Source: Phlebotomus papatasi
Lineage: Eukaryota; Arthropoda; Insecta; Diptera; Psychodidae
Assembly: GCF_024763615.1 (NCBI RefSeq)
Contig: NC_077224.1
Location: forward strand, 37,892,712-37,956,711
Direction: 5' to 3'
DNA: 64,000 nt
This document shows, piece after piece, positions 1 to 10,706 of the stretch (within the stretch, counting starts at the first letter, position 1; every line of letters starts with the position of its first letter). The notes beneath the pieces were generated by a model. That model did not search any database. It had not been told where the DNA came from and worked only from the letters and a program-made list of their open reading frames with translations. Position numbers and translations under genes: made by a program.

Positions 1-1134
1 TTTGGACAATCTGCTTATAAGCATCGAAGTTCCAAGTTTGAAGTGCGATATTTTCTATACTAATTGACATTTCTTGTTACTCTCTTTTCAGAAGGGTTAT
101 TTAGAAACTTAGCAAGCTATTTATCGTCTTATTTTTATTAAAATTAGTTTTAATACGTTTAAAAATGAATTGATAAGTAGAGGTGACATTGGCTCTTATT
201 TTGGACAACTTGGTTATTAATTTTTACAACTTGTCTGTAAATTTGGACAGCTAATCCGCCTCAATAGGATGCCCATTGTTCTTCATATCATGAACCAATC
301 TTACCAAGTCCTCTTCCTGATCATGTAAGGGAAACGTGGAATGTCACAAGAAGCCCAGAAACTTTCCATATCATTCATTAAAGTGAGTTGACTTCGGTGC
401 TCCAAGTACGTGCGGAATCGCTCATTCCCTGACCTTTCCGGGAGCCTTTCAAGGCATTTCTCGCTACATCTCTTTCGTAGAGATGATGCTCCTTTGTTTC
501 TCCAGGCATTTGTCCAACCTAGTCATCACAAAAGCTAAAACTTCACGAAATTTCGTGAGAAAAACACCTGTCCAAAATAAGAATCATGACCTCACTGGTG
601 AATGTCTTAAAAAATTTCCCACTTTTCACACGAAAAATATAATTCACAAGGCAAATCTCACTTCAGGTCAAATGTACAAATCATCAGTAACGTGAATCAA
701 CACAATATTCAATGAATATTCAATAATATCACTCAAAAACAGCGAACAAACTTTGTTAATACTTCACCAAAACTAAATAAGACTGAAGTAAGCCACGAAG
801 TTCTGTCATATTTCTCGTAAGCAATTGCTCACACTGAATTTTCAACAAAGGAATTTCAACTCAAATCATATTCAAATTTTAACGTATTTAGTGTTAAAAT
901 CTTCCAAAAAGAACAAATATTTAGATAGAATTCATTATTCATCAAATATTGGAATAAAAATCCATCATTTTAATCAATTTATTTTTAGTGTCCAATGTTA
1001 TCCTCAAAGTGTCCAAAATAAGAAACTGGACAAAATTATGAGCATTTCCCCTAATGTGTTGAATCTTCTGTCAAAGTTAAAGCGTCTGGAAATGGTTTTG
1101 AATTAGGACATTTACCCGACATCCGAAGATAAGT
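1..1134. mobile_element. Decayed DNA transposon with TTGGACA repeats (left end off window)
   Basis: The motif TTGGACA or its complement recurs across the stretch. The string TCTTATTTTGGACA occurs in direct form near 192 and inverted near 567 and 1010. The right side ends in a sequence whose complement is GTCGGGTAAATGTCC. With the transposase-like fragment on the minus strand, this looks like a broken pogo/Tc1-mariner-class element. The left end lies outside the window and no duplication can be checked. Confidence 0.35.
251..485 (-). pseudogene. Fragment of a pogo-like (HTH / CENP-B type) transposase
   Basis: On the minus strand two short frames follow each other. The first reads like a psq-type helix-turn-helix (core MSDSARTW). 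The second contains EEDLVRLVHDMKNNGHPIE, which resembles the start of the CENP-B/Tigger DNA-binding domain in pogo-family transposases. The frames are separated by a shift and stops, and no DDE catalytic domain follows, so this is a dead fragment. The assignment rests on pattern resemblance only and is tentative. Confidence 0.3.
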
Positions 1135-1779
1135 GAGTTTTTTAAATAACATTGTAGCAATGCGTCTGATGAATTTTTAAATTAATATCCTGAGAAGCTT
1201 ATTGAGAAGCGAAATAGATTAAAAGTTGAGTTAGAATATTAAATAAAGCAGATTATAGGCTTATTGAAAACTTACACTAGGGGAGCTCTGAATCACATTT
1301 TTCTAAAGTTTTAGACTATTCGGAGAGTATAAAATTTTACGAGGATTATAATAAGAGAAATTATTATGAATCTCACCTAAAACTCACTTTTCTGTGTCAT
1401 ATAAATGAGTAAAACTGTCTCTAAAGTTTGGAAAATTTAGTTTTCATAAATTAATGAAAACTTTTATTTATCACCAAAAAAAGTCGTTGGAGATAAAAAG
1501 CGGAGAAGTGTCATTTTGCATCCTGGTCATCAATTTATTTTCCATAATGGAAAACTTTTATTTCATACAACATATCAGTAATAAAATTTGAGATGGAAGT
1601 TCATAAATCATAAGGAGCTAAGCTGAGTATGAGGGTGAGAAATATAGTCGGATTTTTTTCTGTATAAAATTCTGAAGCTTGTTTTAATGCGAATGTGAGA
1701 TTTGTTGCATTTTCTTAGGACTTTTTGCTATATTTGTGAATTTATAATTTAGAATGAAGTATTACAACAAAACCCTATA
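1135..1779. other. AT-rich gene-free DNA with one Helentron-like 3' end relic
   Basis: No supported gene. Around 1335-1377 a GAGGATTATAATA motif is followed by AATCTCACCTAA. This is the same arrangement as the ends of the hairpin-terminated elements at 4.8 and 10.2 kb, so this is probably an eroded terminus. The rest shows nothing recognisable. Confidence 0.35.
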
Positions 1780-1996
1780 GGGGAAGGCTTTCAGGTTTCG
1801 CACACAGTCTAGGTTGGAACACTATGTATTTCTTTCCATATTGTTTTAATGAAATTTACCTATATGGCAATATAGTTTAATAAGTTTAGTATTAAGTCGC
1901 ACAATTCCTAAAAAATGGTCAGATTTGTCAAAGGGATATGGAAAGAATATGAAGTGTTCGACGGTAGAGTATGTGCGAAGCTTGAAAGCCTTTACC
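1780..1996. mobile_element. 217-bp MITE, GGGGAAGGCTTTC family, copy 1
   Basis: Imperfect terminal inverted repeats: left GGGGAAGGCTTTCAGG, right complementary to CTTGAAAGCCTTTACC. TA dinucleotides sit on both sides, as for Tc1/mariner-type insertion. Related copies lie at 4723-6778 and 22579-23290. Confidence 0.7.
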
Positions 1997-3936
1997 TACC
2001 ATTCAGCTCTTGGTAAAAAAAATCTTCTTGGCCTAAAGAATGCTTATAACTTTTTTTTTACTTCTTTGAAGAACGATTTTGGAGTTTCATTTTCTTTTTA
2101 GAAAAATGGCATTACTTGCCCCTTCCAGGGTATTTCTTCTAAGCTCGTAAAATCTCAAATTGAAGTGACATTTCAATATTTTACGTGGATTACCGCTAGG
2201 GTATGTAGTCCTAAGCTAATAAGGAAATACAATAATATTAATCTCTTGCTCAAGCTTTATCTTGAAAATTCATTTAGTAACATGTCTAACAATACTGTGC
2301 CGTCGAAAGCTCGGTTTTATGTATTAAGATTACATATGATTAAATTTTCATATACTCCTTGTAAGATGCATTAAAACCACGCGATAGAGAATTTATCGTA
2401 AATTTAGCTCCAAATTAGAGCATATTTCACGTCTCGGAGGAAATACTCTTATGAAAATCGCATATGGTTTCACTTAAGCCGTGGATTATTTCAGAGACTG
2501 AAACCATTTCTTTTAAAGATTTAGAGATGTCTAAAATCTACTCAAAGACAATCAAAATTTCCCCTCTGAAAACCAAACAGTTTCCTAAATATTATACCGA
2601 GTAAAAGCTCTCTCAGCATTCAACTTCTTAGCAAAACTTTTTAATACTTTTCTATTGTTCTTATTCTTGTCAACTCGAGCATTCACCCTCGATTGTTTGA
2701 TTTACAAATTGCCTTCTCACCTTCCTTCAGCAATTCTTTTGTCGATAATGGTTTTTCGAGGGATATTTTGATGGTCCATCAAATGATCTTAATGGCAAAA
2801 TATCTCACCGAAAGACGTAACTCATGGCTGTTAATTCTTGTGATGTTTTTTTTTCCTCCAAGAAAAACCTCTGGGAATGTAGGGTAGAAAATTGAGAGAA
2901 GTTTTCCTGAGAGCTCTTTGCGGTGAGAGCTGAATGAGACACTTCACAAAGGATCTTATCAAAAAGTTGTATCACACTTAAAATACCTTCCAGAAAAGGT
3001 GTTAAAGTATCCCAAGAAACTTTCTTGTCAAACTTGCTCATTTGTAGTGACATTTCTTTGGAATATTCTCTACAATTTTCTGCTTAGATATTCTAGTTAT
3101 TTCATTCATACCATTAAATTTTCCACTCTATTTGGAATTTCAAAGTTCCACTTGTCAATTTATTCATTTAGAATCATTTAATGAAAATGCAGAATTACCA
3201 AAATACATTTACAATGAGAACTCCAAAACCAAGGTAAACCAAAAGCTGAAAATTAATTGATTTCCATCAATAGCATGAATTAATTCATTTTCATACTTAT
3301 CGAAATGTATGGACGGAATAGATTTGCGCGAGCTTAAATTCTAATTTTACATTTCATTTCGTCTTCTTCGTCAAAAGGTATTAAATTTTATTTAAAATTT
3401 CTTTCATCCCCTAGAAAACCTGCGTTGCTACAAGTAGGACAACCTTTGAGGGCGACAGAGATTACTACAGGAGATAATTCTGTGTGTAGGGGAAGAGACC
3501 ATGTAAATTCATATTAAATGATAAGACGAAATTACGATAAGATTCACGTGGAATTGTGCCACAAAATGTGGTTGAACATCTTTTTGGCGCACATTGTGAC
3601 GATAAGGCATAGATTAATGAGATTCAAAAGAGTTTATGTGAGTTTGTTGGAGAGATTGGTGATAAAATAGGCTTTTTCTAGTTCATAGAGATAATTCGGG
3701 AATAATTACACGATGGGGAAGGTATATGTTTTTTTAGACAGTATTGCAATAAATAAACTCACCTTTTTAAGATTTTCCAGAGAAGAGCCTAAAAGTCATA
3801 CAATACGGAAGGAGGGAAATCCTGTTTGATTCCAAAATATCCAAGGATGTAGAATATTTATAGCACACCGGAAAAGAAAACAAATGAAAACAGATTAATT
3901 ATTTTTATTTAATTATACCAAATTAATTTGTTAATA
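1997..3936. other. Gene-free AT-rich stretch
   Basis: No splice-supported exons, RNA genes or clear inverted repeats seen. An 82-codon open frame on the minus strand (2805-3053) has no recognisable motif and I do not call it a gene. Confidence 0.4.
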
Positions 3937-4699
3937 GGGGAGTTGGGGCTATTTTGAGCTGTGGGGCTAAATACGTTCCTATACGATTTTTAATTTCTAA
4001 TGGCCTCTACACGCTATGAGAAATTTCTTTAAAAAATGCCTTTTTAAAGAAAATTTCCCCTATCCTTGTAGGCAGAAACGTCAGAATTTTTTAAAAAAGG
4101 TAATTTTTGACGAAAATTGCTTATAGTGTGTCAACGCCATAACTGTGTTATCACACTTGCACATTAAAATTTTAATATGATTTTCATTAATTGTCGCTGG
4201 TGAGAGTCCAAATGTGTAATTTGTGTGTTTGAATCATTTTATATTCAAAATTTGATCTATTTGTTGATAAAAAGGTAGACTTGGCCCGCAAAATTTTATT
4301 TAAATTGATTTATAGCATTAATGCGAAAAATTAATGCGATTTTCTCTTTAATTTTTTAATGTGAAAAGTATTTATGCTTTAGGTAAATTTAAACTTTTTT
4401 TTGCAAGCCAAGTCCACTTCTTTATCAATAAATAGAAAAACCTCAAATATTAGGTGACTCAAAGACACAAATAACATATTTGGACGCTCACAAGAGTCAA
4501 TTAATGTGAATCACATTAAAATTTTAATGTGCAAGTGTGATAACGCCGTAAGGGAAAGTAGACGACCTTACAATTATTTTATTTCGTACACAAATTGTTC
4601 CGCAGAGCTGAATTTCATTACATTAAAGTTCCTTTAAAAATATGCGAAAAAATCGTATGTCAATGCACCCCCACAGCTCAAAGAAGCCGTACTTCCCCC
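3937..4699. mobile_element. Outer MITE carrying nested elements
   Basis: The left end GGGGAGTTGGGGCT and the stretch TTGAGCTGTGGGG are mirrored on the right as CCCCCACAGCTCAA and GTACTTCCCCC. TA flanks both ends. A TAATGGCCTCTACAC-type fragment (about 4003-4090) and the 407-bp MITE (4142-4548) lie inside, so it is the oldest layer here. Confidence 0.6.
4142..4548. mobile_element. 407-bp palindromic MITE, copy A
   Basis: Long inverted repeats with outer core GTTATCACACTTGCACATTA. A TA dinucleotide lies immediately outside each end. Coding capacity is nil. A second copy of exactly the same length lies at 48478-48884 in the opposite orientation, aligned end to end including the TA flanks. Confidence 0.8.
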
Positions 4700-4956
4700 T
4701 ATAGATATTAGAAATTTGGATAGGCGAAGGCTTTCGAACTTCGCACATACTCTGCCTTCGAACATTTCATAGTTTTCCTATATTCTTTTAACAAATTTTG
4801 TCCTATCTATGGCAATATATTAGGTGAGATTCTTAACAAAATCTCACCTACTATAATCCTAACAAAATTTCATGTCGTCCGATCGACCTCAAATTTGGCC
4901 AAAATGTGTTTCGCCACTTCCTGATTCCGAATATATATGTGGCTAAGTTACGTTCC

Positions 4957-4990
4957 CGGCCGGCCGGCCGGCCGGCCGGCCGGCCGGCCG
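4957..4990. repeat. (CCGG)n microsatellite
   Basis: About eight uninterrupted CCGG tetranucleotides, pure GC and self-complementary, in otherwise AT-rich DNA. It lies inside the Helentron-like element. Confidence 0.95.
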
Positions 4991-5179
4991 CTCTTTGGAG
5001 CTTAATAGCTCCTAAACTAAAAAAGATATCGACTTGCGGTTTTCGGCAAAGGTTATATATCGGGTGAAAATTGCAACTTGGTGCATAGACCCCCCACCCC
5101 CCACCCCTCCTTCCGCCATTTTGAAGACCCCCCTTTTTTTGTTTTCTCAATAGCTCCGCCCCTATGGCATTCAGCGGAC

Positions 5180-6050
5180 TCAAATTTTAGTATGTTATAG
5201 CTGGGCCTTAGAGCTTTCCATCAATACCAAAGTTAAGGTCCCCCGACCCCCCTGACCCGAGCTATAAGGGTCCAAAAAAAATTTCTTAAAATGGCCATAA
5301 CTCCGGTTCTAATTGTCAGAATTTAAAAAGTGAGGGCTTTTTGGAAAGCTCTCGTGAAATGCCACTTCCCCTTCTAACATCGCAAGTTCATAAAACCACC
5401 GCTAGGGGCGCTTTTTTTAAAAAGAAAATTTTTAAATCTTAAAAGTTAAATAACTCAAAAATTCCATTGTGCATCGGGCTGAAAATTTAGTATGTTGTAG
5501 CCGTTGATTATACCTATCAAACAAAAAAAACCTTAAGTCGATCCATAACCCCTGACCCGAGCTATAAGGGGTCAAAGTTCGAACATTGACCGGCCTCTAT
5601 CTCCGGTTCTAATTAATATAGAGACCTAAATTTTACCTTTTTGGTTTCGTCTCGATGAGCACTTTCAGATGGAAGTTCAAAAAGTCACCACAGGTGGCGC
5701 TGTGATAGCGTCAAAATTCATCGAAATTCAAAGTCACTTTTCTCAAAAACGGCATTGTGCAAGTTAATGAAATTTTAGTATGTTGTAGTCCAGTCTAGGA
5801 CGTTTCCAAAATGGTGCGTATGCGCGCTGTGGTTAAAACAGAACCGGAGATATGAGGGGTCAAAGTTCACAAAATTCAAAAAATCATATCTCCGGTTCTA
5901 TGTGACCGATTTTGATGAGTGAGGGCTTAAACGAAAGATCTCACCAAATGCTACAACTTTCTAGAATATTTGAACTTCGTGGGACCAACACCAGGGGCGC
6001 CACAGTCGAAAAACCAATTTCAATATCACATAACCTCAATTATCTCGACT
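5180..6050. repeat. Internal array of diverged ~290-300-bp units
   Basis: Landmarks recur with constant spacing. AGTATGTTATAG / AGTATGTTGTAG occurs near 5191, 5491 and 5778. CTCCGGTTCTA occurs near 5301, 5601 and 5890. The GGGGCGC / GGTGGCGC motif occurs near 5402, 5692 and 5994. Each unit also has a GTCAAAGTTC stretch. The units are degenerate, so this is an old tandem array. Confidence 0.75.
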
Positions 6051-6778
6051 GTCGCTGAACCGATTTTGATGATTACTTCGACATAATTGTAGAGCACATT
6101 TGTCTCTACATTTCGTCCATACATCATTTTCCGCTCAGACTACGCTATCACTCCGATTTTGCCGTTTAAGTGTGAAAAAAATGATTTTTCCCATAAAAAC
6201 GCTTTGAAATCACTCAGATGCCAATTTGACTGCTTCTACTCCACCAAGACACTTAAAATAGGGTTTTAAATGGAAAGTCCCACAAAATACAACAATTCTT
6301 TGATATAGTTGAAGTTCAACAAATGACTACTTGGGGAACTCTGGATGAAAAAACGAGTTAAGAAACAAAAAACCTCGCTTATCTTGGCTTCTGAGTAATC
6401 GATGAGATCATGTTCTATGGGAAAATTATAGAGAACATTCTGGTCTACATTTCACCCATATAACACTTTTCTGTCAGTTCATCAAAATCCTTGATATTTT
6501 GGTTTAAATACAAAATTTGTATAATTTCACGAATTTGATTCAAGATAACTGAATGGCGTCTCCCAACTTCAGCTCTAAATCGAATTTGCATGCACTCCGA
6601 GTTAGCTCACGTTAAGAATCTCACCTACATAAGCCGGTTAGGATTATCTGTCCCTTTTAATAGCTAGTCTTAAGTCATACATTTACTAAAAGGATTACAT
6701 CAGATTAATTAAAGGAAATATGGGAAAATATGAAGTGTGTGAAGTCAGAATGCGTGCGAAGCCTGAAAGCCTTCCCCT

Positions 6779-9156
6779 TAAAAAAAATACAGATACGATA
6801 AGGATCAATGTAAACGACGCGACAAGACGTAAAGGAATTTTTGTGTGATTTTCATGCAGATTTTAAACATTTTATAGCTCGAAGTCAAGAAATTCGTATT
6901 ATAATCCCTCGATTTTTAGTTTAATAGGAAAATGTGGGAAACTAATATTTCTCACGTTGAGTAATGGTTTGAGATATGTATAGCGAGATATTTGAAAGGT
7001 CTTTTCGATTAAGATTTCTTTGAATCAAAGGTATACACTAGAGAGCAGAGAGAACTTACCTAAAAAACTGTTGGAAATTCAAAAATTTAAAGCGGCAAGT
7101 TGCACAAAAGTGAATAAGATCATGAAAAGGACGTTTATTTTAATGCAATTGAAATTCAAATGTTCTGATAACCTGGAATACACGGATTCCCTGAGATTAT
7201 GGACTTCGGAATTACACACCGAATGCGATTATGCACACCCAATTATGCATGTTTGCCTATGCCTACCATTGAGAGCTAATTTGTGAAATAATTTTAGAAA
7301 TGCTCCTCAATGTTGCATATATGTTTACGCCGTAAATTTGAAAATAATTTCCTGTGGATACTGAGGGCCTAATGGCCTCTACACACTAGAGAAATTTATG
7401 GCCATATTGAAGAGTTTTTCCTACACAAGCGTAGAGAATTTACTTTAATATGGACAGAAATTCCTCTCCTGTGTAAAGACAATGAAGTTGACCATAAAGT
7501 TGGCATCAAGAAATATTTTGCATGTATTACGACTATTACGACGTTCCTGTAACTTATTCGAGAGAATTTTCGGGAGCTTAGGCAAATTTTCTGGGTGCAT
7601 AAAACCATTTCGCACGGTTTTTTTCGATCCCGAAAATGTGCATAATCCCCGAACTCCATGTAGCCAGCGCTAAAGCTACGAATAAGTGAACTTAGACATC
7701 AAATAGTCTTGACTTAGCTTTGGAGTGGCTTTTTCTCTTCATAAATCATTAATCATGAATAAAATCATTTTGTTCCTTCACGAGCTTCCAAAACCCTGAA
7801 AGATTCTTATTTCGTAGAACAATATTACAAAATAATACTCTACAATTTTATTGAAGATTATTGCAGCTATTTGCTAAAATTAAAATAAATTTTCAAATAC
7901 TGGCAAGCAAGCGGTAATATGTTGAATTTTTAAAAGGTGTATTACGGGCTCTCGTAAATCAAAAAATAATTCAATTGACATCTTTTATAGGACAATTATT
8001 TCATTGTAATTTCAACGTATCTTTTCTCTGCCTTAAAGAAGCCAATAGAACGGATTCAAACTGTTTTAGAAACATTAATACAAAAATTGTTGAAAAAATG
8101 TTGACTAAGCGCCCCTAATGTTCGTGTCTAAGGGCATTAGGGGTGCTGTCAATTGTAGTCAACATTTTACTAATTTTAATTTAATTTAAATATATTTAGT
8201 TAACATTTACGACCTAAGCCGAGACACGGCTTAACGTAATTATAATCAAAATAAAATTTGACTAAATTCCCATCACTTTCCCACTAAGTCGTTTCTCGGA
8301 TTAAGCCGAGAGACGGATTAGCTAGCAATTGATGGAAATGTAATATAATCGTTATTTTGATTATAATTACGTTAAACAGTTTTTGGGTTTAAGTCGAAAT
8401 TGTGTCTAGAGCATAAGCAACATATTTTAAAACGGTTCAAAACTTAAAAAAATAAACTATATTTTTGAATGTACGGTGAAAGCGATTTATAAAGATTCTA
8501 CATATGGAAAAATTTGCAGAATTCATGTATTTTTATTTTGAAATACATTGAATTTTGAATTTTTCGACCTAACAGATTTTGTTCCATGTTCTCTTGTATT
8601 TAAACTTCTTATTCTAAAAGTGAATAAAATATGTATAGATCTTGAAATCTCGAAATTTTTATATGCCAAACAGTACGAGTTATCTACTTTCGGTCTTAGT
8701 TGACCCTTCTAAATTGGACTTTCTTTAAATACGTTACGTTCTGGTTCTTTTCACTTCTTCCAATAAGTGTGTTTTTTTCTGGTAAATATCCAAAATTTAT
8801 CTTTTTGAAACATTTAGAATTTGAACCTTAAATTTTCTTTTCACAAAGTTATTAAATTTGTCACGACTTTTTTTCTTAGAATTTCAGAATGTGAACCTGA
8901 TTTTATTTAGTTTTATAAATTTACTAAATGTACTTTTCTCATAAAAATGCATTGAGTAAGTTATTTGATAAATAATTTTTTTCGTAAATCATAGAAATTA
9001 TTATTTATTTGATTGAAATATTAAAAGTTTTGAGATTTTCTATGTGTTCGTAGAGAAATTTTACATTTTACTTGAGGAATGTCGAAGATCTCTTCAAATA
9101 CTTTTTAGCTTTGTTTTTATCTTTTTCTTTTAATTCATACGCAAGATAATCTAGTA
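6779..9156. other. Gene-free stretch with small inverted-repeat elements
   Basis: No supported gene. Three small elements are visible: a TAATGGCCTCTACACAC-type MITE at about 7370-7480, a 75-bp hairpin at 8098-8172 (stem GCGCCCCTAATG), and a CCTAAGCCGAGA element at about 8206-8415 related to the one at 13483-13600. Open frames here are short and without motifs. Confidence 0.45.
8206..8415. mobile_element. Small inverted-repeat element, CCTAAGCCGAGAC family
   Basis: The motif TTAAGCCGAGAGACGG and its complement recur as imperfect inverted repeats around a short AT-rich core (GATGGAAATGTAATATAATC). A shorter relative lies at 13483-13600 with CTTAAGCCGAGAGACG and GATGGAAATGTAG. Boundaries are approximate. 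Confidence 0.45.
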
Positions 9157-10706
9157 GTGGAAGGTTTTGCACCTTCGTAACGTTGCAGGTTCGTAAATGT
9201 TGATTTTTTTCCAAGTTACTAAATGAATATCATCCATGCTCATATATTCTTATAGCTAATCCCATATATCTCACATTTCCTGACAAACTTGGGAGCTTAG
9301 GCCTTTTTTCCTGGGTTCTAGAAGCAAAAATAAAAAATGGGCCTAAAATCGTAATTCCGATGTGTATTATTTTATGCATTTTTTCACGCTTTAAGAGTCT
9401 TTTCGAAGAAAAGCAACGTTCCAAGTTATAGAGGGTTTATCAGGGTTAATATTTACCGTGAAAATCTTTCGCTCGAAGGAGGTTGTTTTCGTGGGCGGAG
9501 GAAATTTCACAAAGATTGCCTCCTCTGCAGGTTCGTAAAAATATCAGTCAATATTATTGACCACCAACTCTGAGAATTCCTGACTGTTTTGGGTCACACT
9601 GTGCACGACGCTCTGGATATTTTGACCCATCCAGAGATTCCACTGAACAAGTTGACAAGGAAATTGTGATATTAAAACATTTTTCAAGAAAATCTCGAAG
9701 AAAACACGCACTTTCACAGCAAAGTGAGATTTCATCAGATGTTTTTGTTTCGCTTCTGTCAAATCAAACATTAAGCCTAAATCTGCTTATGGTAGGTGTG
9801 ATTTTTTCATTGACCATACGGTGCGTTTTAAGCATTTTTCATACAATTTGCTTTGTTTTCAAGCGGAGTTTTCCTCATTTAACTTTAAATTAATCACTGG
9901 TAATTCTAAGAATCACTGATGTTCAAAAAATGTTCAGTAAGACAGATTCGAAGTATTAGAGAAAATACGAGGATTACAATAGGTGCGATTGCTGCTTTCT
10001 GATTTGTGCAGTGATGAAACTACACTGTTTATGATAGATGTGATTCTTTTATTGCCACTTCGATGTATTTCGAGTATTTTTCATAAAATTTTCTTTGTTT
10101 TAAAGTGGAACTTCCCACATTTCATTTTAAATTGGTGGCTGGTCATTTTTGAAATCAGTTATGTCCAAAATATGTTCTGCAAGACTGTTTGGAGGTGTCA
10201 GAGAAAATCCGAGGATTACAATAGGTGTGATTATAAGAGAATCACACCTAACCGAGCTCTGAACTGACTGTCAGAGTGCAGGGAAAACATGGTTTTCCGA
10301 GTGTTAAAAAACATGTGTTAGAAAAATAGCTTAAAATTGATTTTTAATGCGTGATACCTCCTATAAATGGTGAAAACAAGTAGATGAAAGTTCCATCTAA
10401 GTAGTGATGCCCAAATTTTTGTTTCCGGTGTACTGTTTCCGGGGAAAATGAGGCCTACAGGGGTTGGAAGAAATGGTACGAAGCAGAGTTAAACCGGACA
10501 CCTTCGTAAAAAATGCTACTACATTTTCATTTTCCTGTAGAGGAAAATCCAAGGACTTCCAGGAATTTTGTGAGGCAGACTTATGAAACCAATAAGTGAG
10601 AGATTTTTTTGATATGGTGATATAATTGATTCGGTGTGTGTGGCATTAAGTAAAAAATCTTAAATCTTGGACTCCTTTTTTAATACGAACCTGCAAAATC
10701 TTCCCC
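9157..10706. mobile_element. ~1.55-kb element with GGAAGATTTTGCAGG ends
   Basis: The left end reads GTGGAAGGTTTTGCACC and contains GCAGGTTCGTAA. The right end is the complement of GGGGAAGATTTTGCAGG followed by TTCGTA. TA flanks both sides. It carries no long frame. Inside is a tandem duplication of a Helentron-like 3' end (9788-10250). Confidence 0.5.
9788..10250 (+). repeat. Two tandem ~230-bp units ending in a GGATTACAATAGGTG hairpin
   Basis: Two adjacent units share CATTTTTCATA, TTTGTTTT, TTTTAAATT and end in GAGGATTACAATAGGTG at about 9968 and 10211. Only the second unit is followed by a complete hairpin: stem TAGGTGTGATT / AATCACACCTA at 10222-10250, ending CTAA. This terminus is homologous to that of the element at 4821. 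Confidence 0.6.

Larger units (their letters stand above)
4821..6653 (-). mobile_element. Helentron/HINE-like non-autonomous element, long copy
   Basis: On the minus strand the 3' end is a perfect 11-bp hairpin (TAGGTGAGATT / AATCTCACCTA, 8-nt loop, 4821-4850) ending in CTAA. The 5' end near 6600-6640 contains TAGGTGAGATTCTTAAC about 30 bases inside the boundary. The 3' end holds its complement, so the element has subterminal inverted repeats plus one terminal hairpin. Between them lie a CCGG microsatellite and an array of about 290-bp units. This layout matches Helentron-associated elements of the DINE-1 type. That class assignment is inference, since no Rep/helicase is present. Confidence 0.5.
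4723..6778. mobile_element. GGGGAAGGCTTTC family MITE, copy 2, split by a large insertion
   Basis: Left end GGCGAAGGCTTTCG and right end GCCTGAAAGCCTTCCCC, both flanked by TA. Comparison with copy 1 (1780-1996) shows that bases from about 4821 to 6653 are an insertion; the family sequence resumes at TTTAATAGC. Confidence 0.65.

Noticed and set aside
2805..3053. 82-codon minus-strand frame
   Set aside because: No recognisable motif, no neighbouring exons, no codon-usage contrast.
4851..5183. 110-codon minus-strand frame with Gly/Arg/Pro repeats
   Set aside because: It runs through the CCGG microsatellite and C-rich transposon sequence.
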